This document shows, piece by piece, positions 42,197 to 50,494 of a DNA stretch of 64,000 nt (the first letter of the stretch is position 1; each line of letters starts with the position of its first letter). This DNA is from Myroides oncorhynchi (GTDB lineage: Bacteria > Bacteroidota > Bacteroidia > Flavobacteriales > Flavobacteriaceae). A program made the position numbers and the translations under genes. The notes below the pieces were generated by a model, which saw only the letters and a list, made by a program, of their open reading frames with translations, made no database searches and was not told where the DNA came from. Location: the NCBI RefSeq assembly GCF_020905415.1, contig NZ_JAJJMP010000001.1, positions 3,483,501 through 3,547,500 of the forward strand, given 5' to 3'.

Positions 42197-43153
42197 TACC
42201 TGTGGGTTAGCGATATTTATCGGATTACCATTAATATAACTTATCACATTTTCGAAAGCTGTTCCGAAATATATCTCATAACTAGATTCTTCCACATACC
42301 CTATATGTGGCGTACAAACTACATTTTCAAAATGTAACAACTCATAGTTGGTGTCATATATCGGCTCTTCTTCATATACATCTACTCCTACTAATATTTT
42401 CTGTCCACTATTTAATACATTTACTAGTGCTCCACGTTCTATCAACTCAGCTCTAGCAGTATTGACTACTACTGCATTTTCTTTCATCAGTTTTAGATCA
42501 GCTTCTTTAACTATACCATAAGTATCCTTGTTTAGTCTTAGATTAACAGTAATAATATCAGCTGTACTAAAAAATGCCTCTTTAGTATCTGCACTCATAA
42601 AGCCATCTTCTACAGCCTTAGCTCTAGAAGATTCACTTCCCCATACTAATACTTTAGCATCAAATGCCTTTGCATACTGAGCTAACTTCTGCCCTATCTT
42701 GCCATATCCCCAAATACCAACAGTCTTACCACTCACATTAGTACCAATATTAATTTGCCACTTCCCTTCTCTCATACCTTGTATAGCTTGAGGAATTTTT
42801 CTAACTGTATTTAGTATCAATGCCCAAGTCAACTCTGTAGGAGCAACAGGAGAACCTATACCCTCTGCTACAGCTACGTTATACTGTGTACAAATATCTA
42901 GATTAAGATGGTTAGATACCTTACCTGTTTGACTAATCAACTTTAGGTTGGGTAACTTACTCAACAATTCTTCCGTTATCTCAGTTCTTTCTCTTGTTAG
43001 CACTAAAATCTCTGTATCCTTTAATAAGTCAACTAACTTAGCATTATCTTTCTCTGACTGGTGCAAGACTGATACCTCTTGTTCCTTTAATAAGTCAAAG
43101 CATTCTAGGGTTTTGATTACATGCTGATAATCATCTAATATCGTTATTTTCAT
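42191..43153 (-). CDS. D-2-hydroxyacid dehydrogenase family protein
   Basis: 320 residues from the ATG at 43153 (M-K-I-T-I-L-D-D-Y), which matches the family's start; a longer frame adds twelve unrelated residues. The Rossmann motif is G-I-W-G-Y-G-K-I-G-Q. The catalytic Arg lies in N-T-A-R-A-E-L-I, the Glu in D-V-Y-E-E-E-P and the His in C-T-P-H-I-G-Y. It oxidises or reduces a D-2-hydroxyacid/2-oxoacid pair with NAD(H). It is related to SerA and GhrB but lacks SerA's ACT domain, and the substrate is unknown. Confidence 0.85.
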   Translation of the reverse strand: MKITILDDYQHVIKTLECFDLLKEQEVSVLHQSEKDNAKLVDLLKDTEILVLTRERTEITEELLSKLPNLKLISQTGKVSNHLNLDICTQYNVAVAEGIGSPVAPTELTWALILNTVRKIPQAIQGMREGKWQINIGTNVSGKTVGIWGYGKIGQKLAQYAKAFDAKVLVWGSESSRAKAVEDGFMSADTKEAFFSTADIITVNLRLNKDTYGIVKEADLKLMKENAVVVNTARAELIERGALVNVLNSGQKILVGVDVYEEEPIYDTNYELLHFENVVCTPHIGYVEESSYEIYFGTAFENVISYINGNPINIANPQVL

Positions 43154-43390
43154 TTCTTTGAGTTTTATAAATTTACGATTGTAAATCATTTATATCTTTA
43201 AAGGTAAATAGCCTACTTGACCTACTTCCTTTTCGTAAGGAAAAGTACAAAAAACGAAGGTATATCCGTGCTATTATTAGAATATCTTAACGTTGTTTTT
43301 TATTCTACTTGTAACTGAAGTCATCTTGACTTTATAATTTTATTTTATAGCAAAAAACAAAGATGTACAAAATGTTTTGGTTTTAATATG
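43154..43390. other. Intergenic spacer
   Basis: No gene or convincing site is visible before the second structured-RNA copy. Confidence 0.4.
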
Positions 43391-43622
43391 TATCTTTACA
43401 AAGTATTGATTTTAAGAACTCAATAGTTTTTTTTATGCCAATCTTCTAGGCGAATATCTAAAAATAATCAGAATAATATACGTTAATAGGAAGGATAGCC
43501 ATCTTCATGCTGTCTTGGTTTGACTGAGTCCATTGTGAGTCCATTAAAACAGCCTTTTTAATGGACACACTATGCACGCAGGATGCTGTCAATATACTTT
43601 CATATAAAACCATATAGCAACT
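43391..43622 (+). ncRNA. Candidate structured RNA, copy B
   Basis: It begins with TATCTTTA (43391-43398, near TAnnTTTG). The same ordered elements as at 27982-28215 follow: hairpin GCC-AATCTTCTA-GGC (43437-43451), AGC-CATCTTC-ATGCT (43497-43511), GGTTTGACTGAGTCCAT, a TCCATTAAAA / TTTTTAATGGA stem, and the terminal AAAACCATATAGC. Compared with copy A, an A-U pair in the first hairpin is replaced by G-C, which supports a conserved fold rather than simple DNA duplication. Confidence 0.55.
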
Positions 43623-43781
43623 GTATAACTAAGAATTGATAAGTAAAGGAGTTTCTTTTTTTCTTGAGGTAAGTGATAAGATATGTAAGCCTTAGAGGGG
43701 CTAAAAACATTGATTTATAAGAAAATAGATGTTAGGCAAAGTTACGAAAGTAAATTGAACATATAAGAAAGGAGCTGACTT

Positions 43782-43961
43782 AAATGGGCTAAAGGAGATA
43801 ATATACTAGAGATAATCACATTACAAGTCTATACAGAGAATGCAGCAGGTATCAATCTTTATAAGAATTTAGGCTTTAAAGAAATAGATGTTATTCCTAA
43901 CTTTATTAAAGACAATGGTAGATATTATAATAATATGAGTATGTGGTTAAGGGTGAGGTAA
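43782..43961 (+). pseudogene. C-terminal fragment of a GNAT acetyltransferase
   Basis: The frame reads L-K-W-A-K-G-D-N-I-L-E-I-I-T-L-Q-V-Y, then E-N-A-A-G-I-N-L-Y-K-N-L-G-F and M-S-M-W-L. This is the end of a GNAT fold (strand 5, then the N-x-x-A-x-x-L-Y-x-x-x-G-F helix). It has about 59 codons, is preceded by an in-frame TGA and lacks the acetyl-CoA binding part, so it is a relic. Confidence 0.7.
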
Positions 43962-43999
43962 GGCTATCTTCTATTTTTAAGATAATAATATAACATTAT

Positions 44000-44311
44000 T
44001 TATTCTTGAAAATATTGGTACGCATAAGATTCTATATTACCACTTATGATATTTCCATCTTCATCTTTTATCTCATACATACTTTGATTATCCCCAATTA
44101 CAGCCTCTCCATCTAATCCTAACAACACAGTATATAATACATCTGTTAATGTAGCATCTATAATTTCACGCATAATATTAGTCTGATTCTCATTAAGATT
44201 TAATGATTTTATCAAATGAGCTACCTTTGTCTTAGAATTATCTGTAAGATAATCTTTTAATAGGTACTGTTTTTCTTTATAGAAACCTTTTACAAATTCT
44301 TCTGCAGTCAT
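44000..44311 (-). CDS. Hypothetical acidic protein
   Basis: A 103-residue soluble acidic protein, helical in the first part (A-E-E-F-V-K-G-F-Y-K-E-K-Q-Y-L-L) and ending in a D-E-D-G-N-I-I-S-G turn. No family was recognised. It is the last of a minus-strand series of small genes (47551 to 44000) that resembles a cluster of immunity-like or orphan genes. The gap to the preceding gene is 69 bp. Confidence 0.55.
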   Translation of the reverse strand: MTAEEFVKGFYKEKQYLLKDYLTDNSKTKVAHLIKSLNLNENQTNIMREIIDATLTDVLYTVLLGLDGEAVIGDNQSMYEIKDEDGNIISGNIESYAYQYFQE

Positions 44312-44380
44312 AATTATTCTTTCTTAATATTGCGAAACTCTCTTTGTTCTATTAGTTAATTCATCTTATTTATAACCAAG

Positions 44381-44737
44381 TTACATGATAATCAAATCGA
44401 CCAAACCACAGGCTCCTGCCCCACTTATTATAGTCCAAGAGAGTGTATCTTTAAACTCATTATTTTTATGTTTTAAATACACAAGATGAAGACAAAGATG
44501 AACCAACATAAAAGTACTTCCATAAAAGCTAAATCTATCTATATCTTCAGTATTACTCAATCCCCAAAATAGAGCTAAAAACAAAGGTAGATGCACTATG
44601 ATAAATACAACTTGTCCTAGCTTATCACTTAAAGAGGAAAGCCCTGGAAATATTCTCCATTCTTTACAACGGACAGCATCCATCTCATGCATTAACATAA
44701 ATGATAGCCCTAAGTAAAAGAAAAAATGATGTGTCAT
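44381..44737 (-). CDS. DUF6713-like small membrane protein
   Basis: A 118-residue protein with four predicted membrane segments and the motif M-L-M-H-E-M-D-A-V-R-C-K-E-W-R near residues 14-28. That H-E-x-D-A-V-R-x-x-E-W-R pattern is what I associate with DUF6713. The function is unknown. It follows the 206-residue gene by 61 bp on the same strand. Confidence 0.6.
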   Translation of the reverse strand: MTHHFFFYLGLSFMLMHEMDAVRCKEWRIFPGLSSLSDKLGQVVFIIVHLPLFLALFWGLSNTEDIDRFSFYGSTFMLVHLCLHLVYLKHKNNEFKDTLSWTIISGAGACGLVDLIIM

Positions 44738-44798
44738 AAATATGTATTTAACTTGAATTTAGTGTTATTACTTTACTACTATTTTATACTTTAAATAT

Positions 44799-45419
44799 CT
44801 AAGGTTTATAAGGTATTTCATTAGGATTATCTTTAAAGTATTCCATAATAATTAAAAACTCTTTATCCGTAAGTAACAACGTTGCTAAGTCATTTCCACC
44901 TGATACCAAGTAAAACCTCTCTTTTATAAAGTTATACTGTAATATGGCATTTACCTCTTTAAAGAAATTCCGTACTGAAGTATCCCATACCAAGTCATTA
45001 TCTAGATCATACTGTGTATATAAGTTGATTTTATTTTCATTAATAATGATATCATAGGTCTGTTCATAATCATCAGCTACCTTTACTTCAAGTTCAAGGG
45101 CTCTTTTTCCGAGCATTTTATTTAGCCGAGGAAGAAAGAAGTTAAAGTTAAACTCTGCCATTGCCTCTGCATCTATATGAGCAAATTTATACGTTTCGTC
45201 ATCGTGGATATAGAACGACTCGATGATATCTAATTCTAATGAATCAATCAACTCAGGATTAGCGTACTGAAGAAAGCCAACCTCTATTAACTCAACTCCT
45301 AAAGGAGAAGGTTGGCTATGGGATAACTTAGGTGTTTTAGAAGACCTAGCTATTCTTCTAATAACAATACTCAGGGTTATCCAAACCACTAAACCATATA
45401 AAAAGTAAGTATAATTCAT
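44799..45419 (-). CDS. Hypothetical membrane-anchored protein whose start codon lies in an IS target duplication
   Basis: A 206-residue protein with one N-terminal membrane anchor (about 5-21), then a soluble acidic domain (E-L-I-E-V-G-F-L-Q-Y, then W-D-T-S-V-R-N-F-F-K-E-V). No family was recognised. The ATG (45417-45419) is part of the 9-bp target duplication of the adjacent IS element, so the coding sequence is intact but its natural upstream sequence now lies on the far side of the IS. Translation now depends on read-through from the transposase gene, whose stop codon directly abuts this start. Confidence 0.6.
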   Translation of the reverse strand: MNYTYFLYGLVVWITLSIVIRRIARSSKTPKLSHSQPSPLGVELIEVGFLQYANPELIDSLELDIIESFYIHDDETYKFAHIDAEAMAEFNFNFFLPRLNKMLGKRALELEVKVADDYEQTYDIIINENKINLYTQYDLDNDLVWDTSVRNFFKEVNAILQYNFIKERFYLVSGGNDLATLLLTDKEFLIIMEYFKDNPNEIPYKP

Positions 45420-46523
45420 CTAAGTACACGACAAAAAACAAAATACATTGATATTTAGTTGATTAACTTTAGAATGAAATAGTCTAGCCAAGTAATCAAG
45501 GCCTAATTTTACTACACTAATACTTCTATTACTATGTTTTTTGAAGGATATAGGTTTAATGTATGTATCGATATAATCTCCAATTTTATAGCACCAAACA
45601 AGTGCAAGCATTACTAGCATAATGAGCTGTTCAAGTTTTTTAATACACTTTAAATGCGTGTCTTCAATATTAAAACCACTTGACTTCATTGCTCTAAATA
45701 ATGTTTCTATTTGCCATCTTTCTTTATATTTTTCAGAAGCATTTTCGGATTTATTAAAACTTACAATTATACAATAATCAGTTTTGCCATCTGTCATTAT
45801 CTTTGTGGCTGACAGATAACATAGTTGTCCATGTAGATACACAATTTTTTCATAAGCTCTAAACTCTCCAACTTTTAAATTGTAAAACAGATGATATGCA
45901 TATTTATCTTCTTGCTTATGAGGTAGATAAACTTTAAAATTGTTTCGAATACGTATATAATACCTAATTCTTTCGTTATTCAAATATTCTATCCAACGTT
46001 CTCCAATAAACTCTCTATCAGCTAATAAGCACTCTATACAATCTTTTCCAAACCATTCTATAAAATCATTAATGAGTTCTTTTCTCTCATTGGTATTTGA
46101 GTTTCCTTTTTTATCTAACATCTTAAATATTAAAGGGAAAGCAACATTTTTGTAACAAACACCAAGCATCAGTATGTTGATGTTTTGATTTCCAAACTTC
46201 CAGTTTGTACGATCTATAACAAGGGTATATTTATCTTGTTTAGGAAGAATAGCAAAGATGAACTTAGCTACAAGTTCAGATGTTAACTTAGCATCATAAA
46301 CAAAACGTTGAATACGCCTACAGTTACTTTCTGCTTTAACTGAGTTGTCAAATGCTATAGATATATTTGTAAAATTGACTGACTTTACTTTGCATAGAGC
46401 CACGATAAATAAGGAAATAAAACTGATCCTAGCTAAATTGAGTTTATCCTTAAAACCTCCTTTTAATATCGTTAAAAGTTCTGTACTTTTGTAATCTAGG
46501 CTGTTGTTCGTTTCTAAAGGCAT
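45420..46523 (-). CDS. IS4-family DDE transposase
   Basis: A 367-residue transposase. The catalytic triad is Asp104 (L-V-I-D-R-T-N-W), Asp169 (L-L-A-D-R-E-F) and Glu273, the last within the exact IS4 signature Y-x2-R-x3-E-x6-K (Y266, R269, E273, K280). The stop codon TAG falls inside the left terminal inverted repeat, so the coding region reaches the very tip of the element. The frame is uninterrupted, so the enzyme is probably functional. Cut-and-paste transposition is the usual mode of the family. Confidence 0.92.
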   Translation of the reverse strand: MPLETNNSLDYKSTELLTILKGGFKDKLNLARISFISLFIVALCKVKSVNFTNISIAFDNSVKAESNCRRIQRFVYDAKLTSELVAKFIFAILPKQDKYTLVIDRTNWKFGNQNINILMLGVCYKNVAFPLIFKMLDKKGNSNTNERKELINDFIEWFGKDCIECLLADREFIGERWIEYLNNERIRYYIRIRNNFKVYLPHKQEDKYAYHLFYNLKVGEFRAYEKIVYLHGQLCYLSATKIMTDGKTDYCIIVSFNKSENASEKYKERWQIETLFRAMKSSGFNIEDTHLKCIKKLEQLIMLVMLALVWCYKIGDYIDTYIKPISFKKHSNRSISVVKLGLDYLARLFHSKVNQLNINVFCFLSCT

Positions 46524-46632
46524 TACGTGAGAATTTTTCCTTTAAGATACTGAATATCAGCCTTTTTTACAAACATATGTCTCGCCTATTTTGTTGTAAA
46601 TCAGATATTTAACATTTTTGTCGGGTACTAAG
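45420..46632 (-). mobile_element. IS4-family insertion sequence with 9-bp target duplication
   Basis: The terminal inverted repeats are CTAAGTACACGACAAAAA (left) and CTTAGTACCCGACAAAAA (right end, reverse complement), 16 of 18 identical. ATAATTCAT is duplicated at 45411-45419 and 46633-46641. The element is 1213 bp with one transposase gene and looks intact and recent. Confidence 0.92.
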
Positions 46633-46653
46633 ATAATTCATAGTATAGATTAT

Positions 46654-46851
46654 TTAATTCTTAACTCCTTCACTCCACTCCCCAAACACTGAAATAACGC
46701 TAAACCTGAGGGTGGTAAACTCATAGTGAAAGTCCTTTCTTTCTCTCTCCTTCATTGCGTCAATATGTCGATGAGGTTGGTCTATTTTACCATATCTAAC
46801 ATATCCTTCTGCGTCTTCCATATAGAAAAAGTAGATATTGTATATCGTCAT
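46654..46851 (-). CDS. Small hypothetical protein
   Basis: A 65-residue protein (M-T-I-Y-N-I-Y-F-F-Y-M-E-D-A-E-G) with an aromatic, beta-like start and a central charged stretch M-K-E-R-E-R-K-D. It begins 16 bp after the stop of the SUKH-like gene. Before the IS insertion its stop lay about 15 bp before the start of the 206-residue gene, so these were one operon. No family was recognised. Confidence 0.5.
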   Translation of the reverse strand: MTIYNIYFFYMEDAEGYVRYGKIDQPHRHIDAMKERERKDFHYEFTTLRFSVISVFGEWSEGVKN

Positions 46852-46867
46852 AAAACAGATTAGTTTA

Positions 46868-47551
46868 TTAAATAACTATTGCCTTCCACTCCTTAGCTAG
46901 GGTTTCAACATAATCGACAAAACTATCTACTTCATTAATCTTATAAAATGTATACTCAGGCTGATTTTCCACACATTCCACATTATCAAAACAATGATCG
47001 TGTGCGTATAGCATCACCTCTTTCGTTTTAGGATCATATAAAGTCACGTTTCCATTAGCCTCTTCTACAAAGCATATAAAGTCCTTGAAGTCAATTGGCT
47101 TTTTATCTTCTGATTCACACAATTGTATATACAAATCATCCCAACCATCAAGTCCTAAGTAGCATTCTGAACCTATGAACATAAAGTTTTGATTATTACA
47201 TAGGCTATATTTAGGTCGTTTATAAGATTCTTGTATCCCCCCTATTTCACTTAATAAAAGCTTGTGTTCCTCTATTAAATTAAGTTCTGAGGCAGTGTTT
47301 TCTTCTATTTTATTCAACCAACCACAGCTTAAATTATCTTTATTAGTCCAAGAAAAAAGCTTGTATAATTCATTATTAACTGTCAAGTTTAGAACTCTTG
47401 CTTTTAGGATAAGCCCAGTCAAAAAGGGGTAAGTATTTTTAAACTCTTCTGATAACTGAATTATCTCACCTTTATTAATGAATTCAACTTTATCAGTATT
47501 ACTTATAAACCACGAAATATCTTTTTTAAATGCTTCAAAATCTTTATTCAT
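46868..47551 (-). CDS. SMI1/KNR4 (SUKH)-like protein
   Basis: A 227-residue soluble acidic protein. The central H-K-L-L-L-S-E-I-G-G-I-Q-E-S-Y motif is the hallmark of SUKH-fold proteins. Also typical are the later F-I-G-S-E-C-Y-L-G-L and the end Y-K-I-N-E-V-D-S-F-V-D-Y-V-E-T-L-A-K-E-W. SUKH proteins in bacteria are frequently immunity proteins of polymorphic toxin systems, often gathered in arrays without the toxin. That role here is an inference from fold and context. It is the first gene of the interrupted operon. Confidence 0.6.
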   Translation of the reverse strand: MNKDFEAFKKDISWFISNTDKVEFINKGEIIQLSEEFKNTYPFLTGLILKARVLNLTVNNELYKLFSWTNKDNLSCGWLNKIEENTASELNLIEEHKLLLSEIGGIQESYKRPKYSLCNNQNFMFIGSECYLGLDGWDDLYIQLCESEDKKPIDFKDFICFVEEANGNVTLYDPKTKEVMLYAHDHCFDNVECVENQPEYTFYKINEVDSFVDYVETLAKEWKAIVI

Positions 47552-47717
47552 AATTTAATTTTATAGATATAAGTTTATACACTTTGACTCTAAGTACCAT
47601 AACCTGCCATAATCGAGAGACAAAGACCTCTAAATATAAATGGTAGTATAATTACTCCTATCAGTACTATATTAATTTACAGATAAATATAAGAAGATTA
47701 AAGTTACTAATCATAAA

Positions 47718-47758
47718 CAAAAAAAGTCTATACCAAGCTTATACACTTGATACAGACT
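47718..47758 (-). terminator. Terminator downstream of the 45-residue basic gene
   Basis: AGTCTATACCAAG pairs with CTTGATACAGACT (G-U allowed), and on the minus strand it is followed by a T-run. It is strikingly similar to the hairpin at 59502-59545. Confidence 0.65.
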
Positions 47759-47787
47759 CTCTGTCTTGTATAATCTGCTAAAAAAGA

Positions 47788-47925
47788 TTATTTCTTATTA
47801 GCAGCTTGATTTACTATTTCCTTAAGAAGAGCTTTGCGTTTAGCTGCAGCCTCTTGTTCTTTTTGTTTCTTTCTATCGATCTTATCCTTTACTGCCTTTC
47901 TATTAGCAGGAGTATTTCTTCCCAT
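47788..47925 (-). CDS. Small basic protein (45 residues)
   Basis: The minus-strand frame runs from ATG (47923-47925) to TAA (47788-47790). It begins M-G-R-N-T-P-A-N-R-K-A-V-K-D-K and is very rich in Lys, Arg, Gln and Ala (I-D-R-K-K-Q-K-E-Q-E-A-A-A-K-R-K), predicted to be one long helix. The clean start, strong composition bias and terminator right behind it support a real gene. Nucleic-acid or ribosome association is a guess from charge only. Confidence 0.6.
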   Translation of the reverse strand: MGRNTPANRKAVKDKIDRKKQKEQEAAAKRKALLKEIVNQAANKK

Positions 47926-48006
47926 TTATAGCTGTATTAATGATACACAAATCCCTTTCTGACTGCAAAGTTAAAATAAATACAACGTTCTTTCTTCTGA
48001 TGCCTA

Positions 48007-48054
48007 TTAAAAATCTTGTTCTATAGGATTACTGGTAAGGATAATCTTTATCAA
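48007..48054 (-). pseudogene. Relic of the 3' end of a GLPGLI-type gene
   Basis: The minus-strand frame L-I-K-I-I-L-T-S-N-P-I-E-Q-D-F-stop is nearly the same as the C-terminus of the GLPGLI-family protein at 59653 (K-V-I-L-T-S-N-P-I-E-K-D-F). Stop codons lie directly upstream in frame, so only the gene end survives. It marks a duplication with 59502-59700. Confidence 0.65.
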
Positions 48055-48097
48055 TCAGTAACAAAATAAATTTACTTCTTAGAACAAAATAGTAATT

Positions 48098-48901
48098 TTA
48101 TTTCACTTTACTTTTTCTTAAATTATTAATAAATACTGAAGGAGGATACCCCGTCACTTTCTTAAAAGTAACTGTAAAACGACTATGAGATGCAAAACCA
48201 GATTGTTCTGCCAAATAACTAATTTTATATTTTAAATACTGTGGTTTGTTTTCTAAACAGGATACAATGTACATAACTCTCAACTCGTTAACATAAGTTG
48301 CAAAATCACATTCTTTATGTTTATTAACTACATAAGATAAATAACGGTGATTAACTCCAAATCTAGCAGACAATAGATTTAATGATATATTCTTGTCTAG
48401 AAAATCTCTACCTTTTTCAAAAGAGTCGACTTGTTTTAAAATAGCTATTTCCCGCTCTAAGGTAATATATCTTCTTTCGCTATCTAAGTCTAGTGAATTG
48501 TCGTTTACAATACAGCAGTTTTCTTTACTATCCCTTTCTAATTTAGTAATAGCATTATTGGCAAGAATATACTCTCTTCTCTTAAAATACTTAATTGCTA
48601 TGCCAAAAGAGACTATGCTTAACAATAAGAAAGCATTCCATCTATTTACTAAAGACTGTGATAAAGAACTATCGCTTACATTATCTCCTTCTATTAATGT
48701 AAAATCTTCATCAGACATAGTTAATAGATTTAAACTTATATTTAAGTCATATTCTGTATCCTTTATTTGAAAGAACTGTCCTTTTACCCATTGAATGTAT
48801 GAGTTTCCTTCATCCATCAAATAGGTATTTGTTTTCTGCCAATTAACTGTCTGGTTTCCCACTGTAAATACAGTTAAAAACAGAATTAATAAACTTTTCA
48901 T
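48098..48901 (-). CDS. Membrane-bound AraC-type transcriptional regulator
   Basis: A 267-residue protein with a signal-like first helix (1-15), an extracytoplasmic region of about 70 residues, one membrane span (about 88-106, W-N-A-F-L-L-L-S-I-V-S-F-G) and a cytoplasmic AraC/XylS helix-turn-helix domain (about 165-262). The AraC domain shows L-L-S-A-R-F-G-V-N-H-R-Y-L-S and I-S-Y-L-A-E-Q-S-G-F-A-S-H-S-R-F-T-V-T-F-K-K-V-T-G-Y-P-P-S. Similar flavobacterial regulators carry periplasmic TPR repeats; here the outer part is short. It probably senses an envelope signal. The target genes are unknown. Confidence 0.82.
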   Translation of the reverse strand: MKSLLILFLTVFTVGNQTVNWQKTNTYLMDEGNSYIQWVKGQFFQIKDTEYDLNISLNLLTMSDEDFTLIEGDNVSDSSLSQSLVNRWNAFLLLSIVSFGIAIKYFKRREYILANNAITKLERDSKENCCIVNDNSLDLDSERRYITLEREIAILKQVDSFEKGRDFLDKNISLNLLSARFGVNHRYLSYVVNKHKECDFATYVNELRVMYIVSCLENKPQYLKYKISYLAEQSGFASHSRFTVTFKKVTGYPPSVFINNLRKSKVK

Positions 48902-49461
48902 TTTTTACTAATTTTTTCAATTATTTTGAATCTCAAAATACAGCATCGATTAAGCTACGTTTTACAACAGAATAAATCATTGTAAAATTGCTTAACTAAA
49001 TCTCTACGATAATCATTACAAATGGTAATAAACCATCTAGCTTTTTACTTGAAAATAGTAAAATAGTTACTTCGTATTAGAAGGGGGGAATTCAAAATAC
49101 TATTGGAACTTTTTACAATATTTCACAATAAGCTTAGTTTGCAAATTACTAATCACTCTTCTTAAGAACCATATTTATTAAAAGTTTAAAATTTAGTGAA
49201 TTTAACCTCTTAAATAAATATAATTCTCAAATTATGAAGTTATATCATTATATTTTTCAATAATTGGCTAAGATATAAAATTAAGTATTTAGAATAAAAC
49301 CAACTATTTCATTGATTATCTTATGATATAAAGCAAGCTTTTTTTATAGTTTTTTTTCTGATTAAAGATGAATAAAACCGTAGGTTTACTAATAGCCATA
49401 GCATCATCATATTATATCAATTAAAACAAACTATTATATTTATATATCTAAATAATTTCTT
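48902..49461. other. Intergenic region, nothing firm
   Basis: About 560 bp between galE (minus) and the AraC-type gene (minus). A TATTTTG on the minus strand near 48940 may belong to the regulator's promoter. No terminator for galE and no other gene were recognised. Confidence 0.4.
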
Positions 49462-50487
49462 TTATCCATGCTCAATAGACTCAAGTGTAAGCTGCCAGTT
49501 CCATGCTGTACGCAATGATTCTTCTATAGGAGTATTAGCTTCCCACCGTAACTCTATCTTTGCTTTTGTAGCATCGGCATAAGCCACTGTGATATCTCCT
49601 TCTCTCTTTTCTCCTATTCTATAAGGAACACTAATATCATTTACTGTTTCAAAACTTTCTATGATTTCTAAGACAGATGTTCCTTGTCCAGTACCTAAAT
49701 TATAGATATCTAAAACTCTTCTCTCTTGACTACAAAGTAACTTGTGTAAAGCTGCTATATGCGCCTTAGCTAAGTCTACAACATAAATATAGTCTCGTAT
49801 AGCTGTACCATCAGCTGTAGGGTAATCATTTCCCCAAACATTTAGATACTCTCGTATTCCTCCTGCAGTTTGGACTATATAAGGGATCAGGTTATTAGGT
49901 ATTCCATTAGGTAACTCTCCTAATAATGCTGAAGGATGTGCTCCTATAGGGTTAAAATAGCGCAACAAAGTAGCTCTCTTTTGATAGGCTTCGACAAAGT
50001 CTTTGATGATTTCTTCTCCCATTTGCTTGGTTTTACCATAACTTGACTCTGGTTTTTTCAAAGGAGTATGTTCATTAATTGGCATCTGATCTGCCTGTCC
50101 ATACACTGTACAAGAAGAGCTAAAAATAAAGTTAGAAACCTGTCTTTTCTTCATTTCTTGCAGAATATTAATCAAAGAGTATAGGTTGTTTTCATAGTAA
50201 TCTAAAGGAGCTTGTTGACTCTCACTTACTGATTTATGGGCAGCGAAATGAATAACCCCCTCTATTCTATGGTCTTCAAATACCTTAGAAACTAATTGAG
50301 CTTCTTTTAAGTCATAAGCATAAAATACTGGGCGTACTCCTGTTAATATTTCGATACGATCTAAGACAGACATCTGTGTATTAGATAAATCATCAATTAT
50401 AACAACTTGATATCCATCTTTAATTAACTCAACAGTAGTATGTGATCCAATATATCCCAAACCACCAGTTACTAAAATCTTTTTCAT
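49462..50487 (-). CDS. galE: UDP-glucose 4-epimerase
   Basis: A 341-residue extended SDR epimerase. G-G-L-G-Y-I-G-S-H (8-16) binds NAD. S-S-S-C-T-V-Y-G (123-130) and Y150-x3-K154 are the catalytic residues, and the N-P-I-G-A-H-P-S and R-D-Y-I-Y-V-V-D-L segments match GalE. It interconverts UDP-glucose and UDP-galactose, and some members also act on the N-acetylhexosamine pair. As last gene of the exopolysaccharide operon, 7 bp after the DUF1573 gene, it probably supplies a galactose-type sugar nucleotide to the synthase. Confidence 0.93.
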   Translation of the reverse strand: MKKILVTGGLGYIGSHTTVELIKDGYQVVIIDDLSNTQMSVLDRIEILTGVRPVFYAYDLKEAQLVSKVFEDHRIEGVIHFAAHKSVSESQQAPLDYYENNLYSLINILQEMKKRQVSNFIFSSSCTVYGQADQMPINEHTPLKKPESSYGKTKQMGEEIIKDFVEAYQKRATLLRYFNPIGAHPSALLGELPNGIPNNLIPYIVQTAGGIREYLNVWGNDYPTADGTAIRDYIYVVDLAKAHIAALHKLLCSQERRVLDIYNLGTGQGTSVLEIIESFETVNDISVPYRIGEKREGDITVAYADATKAKIELRWEANTPIEESLRTAWNWQLTLESIEHG

Positions 50488-50494
50488 AATTCTT

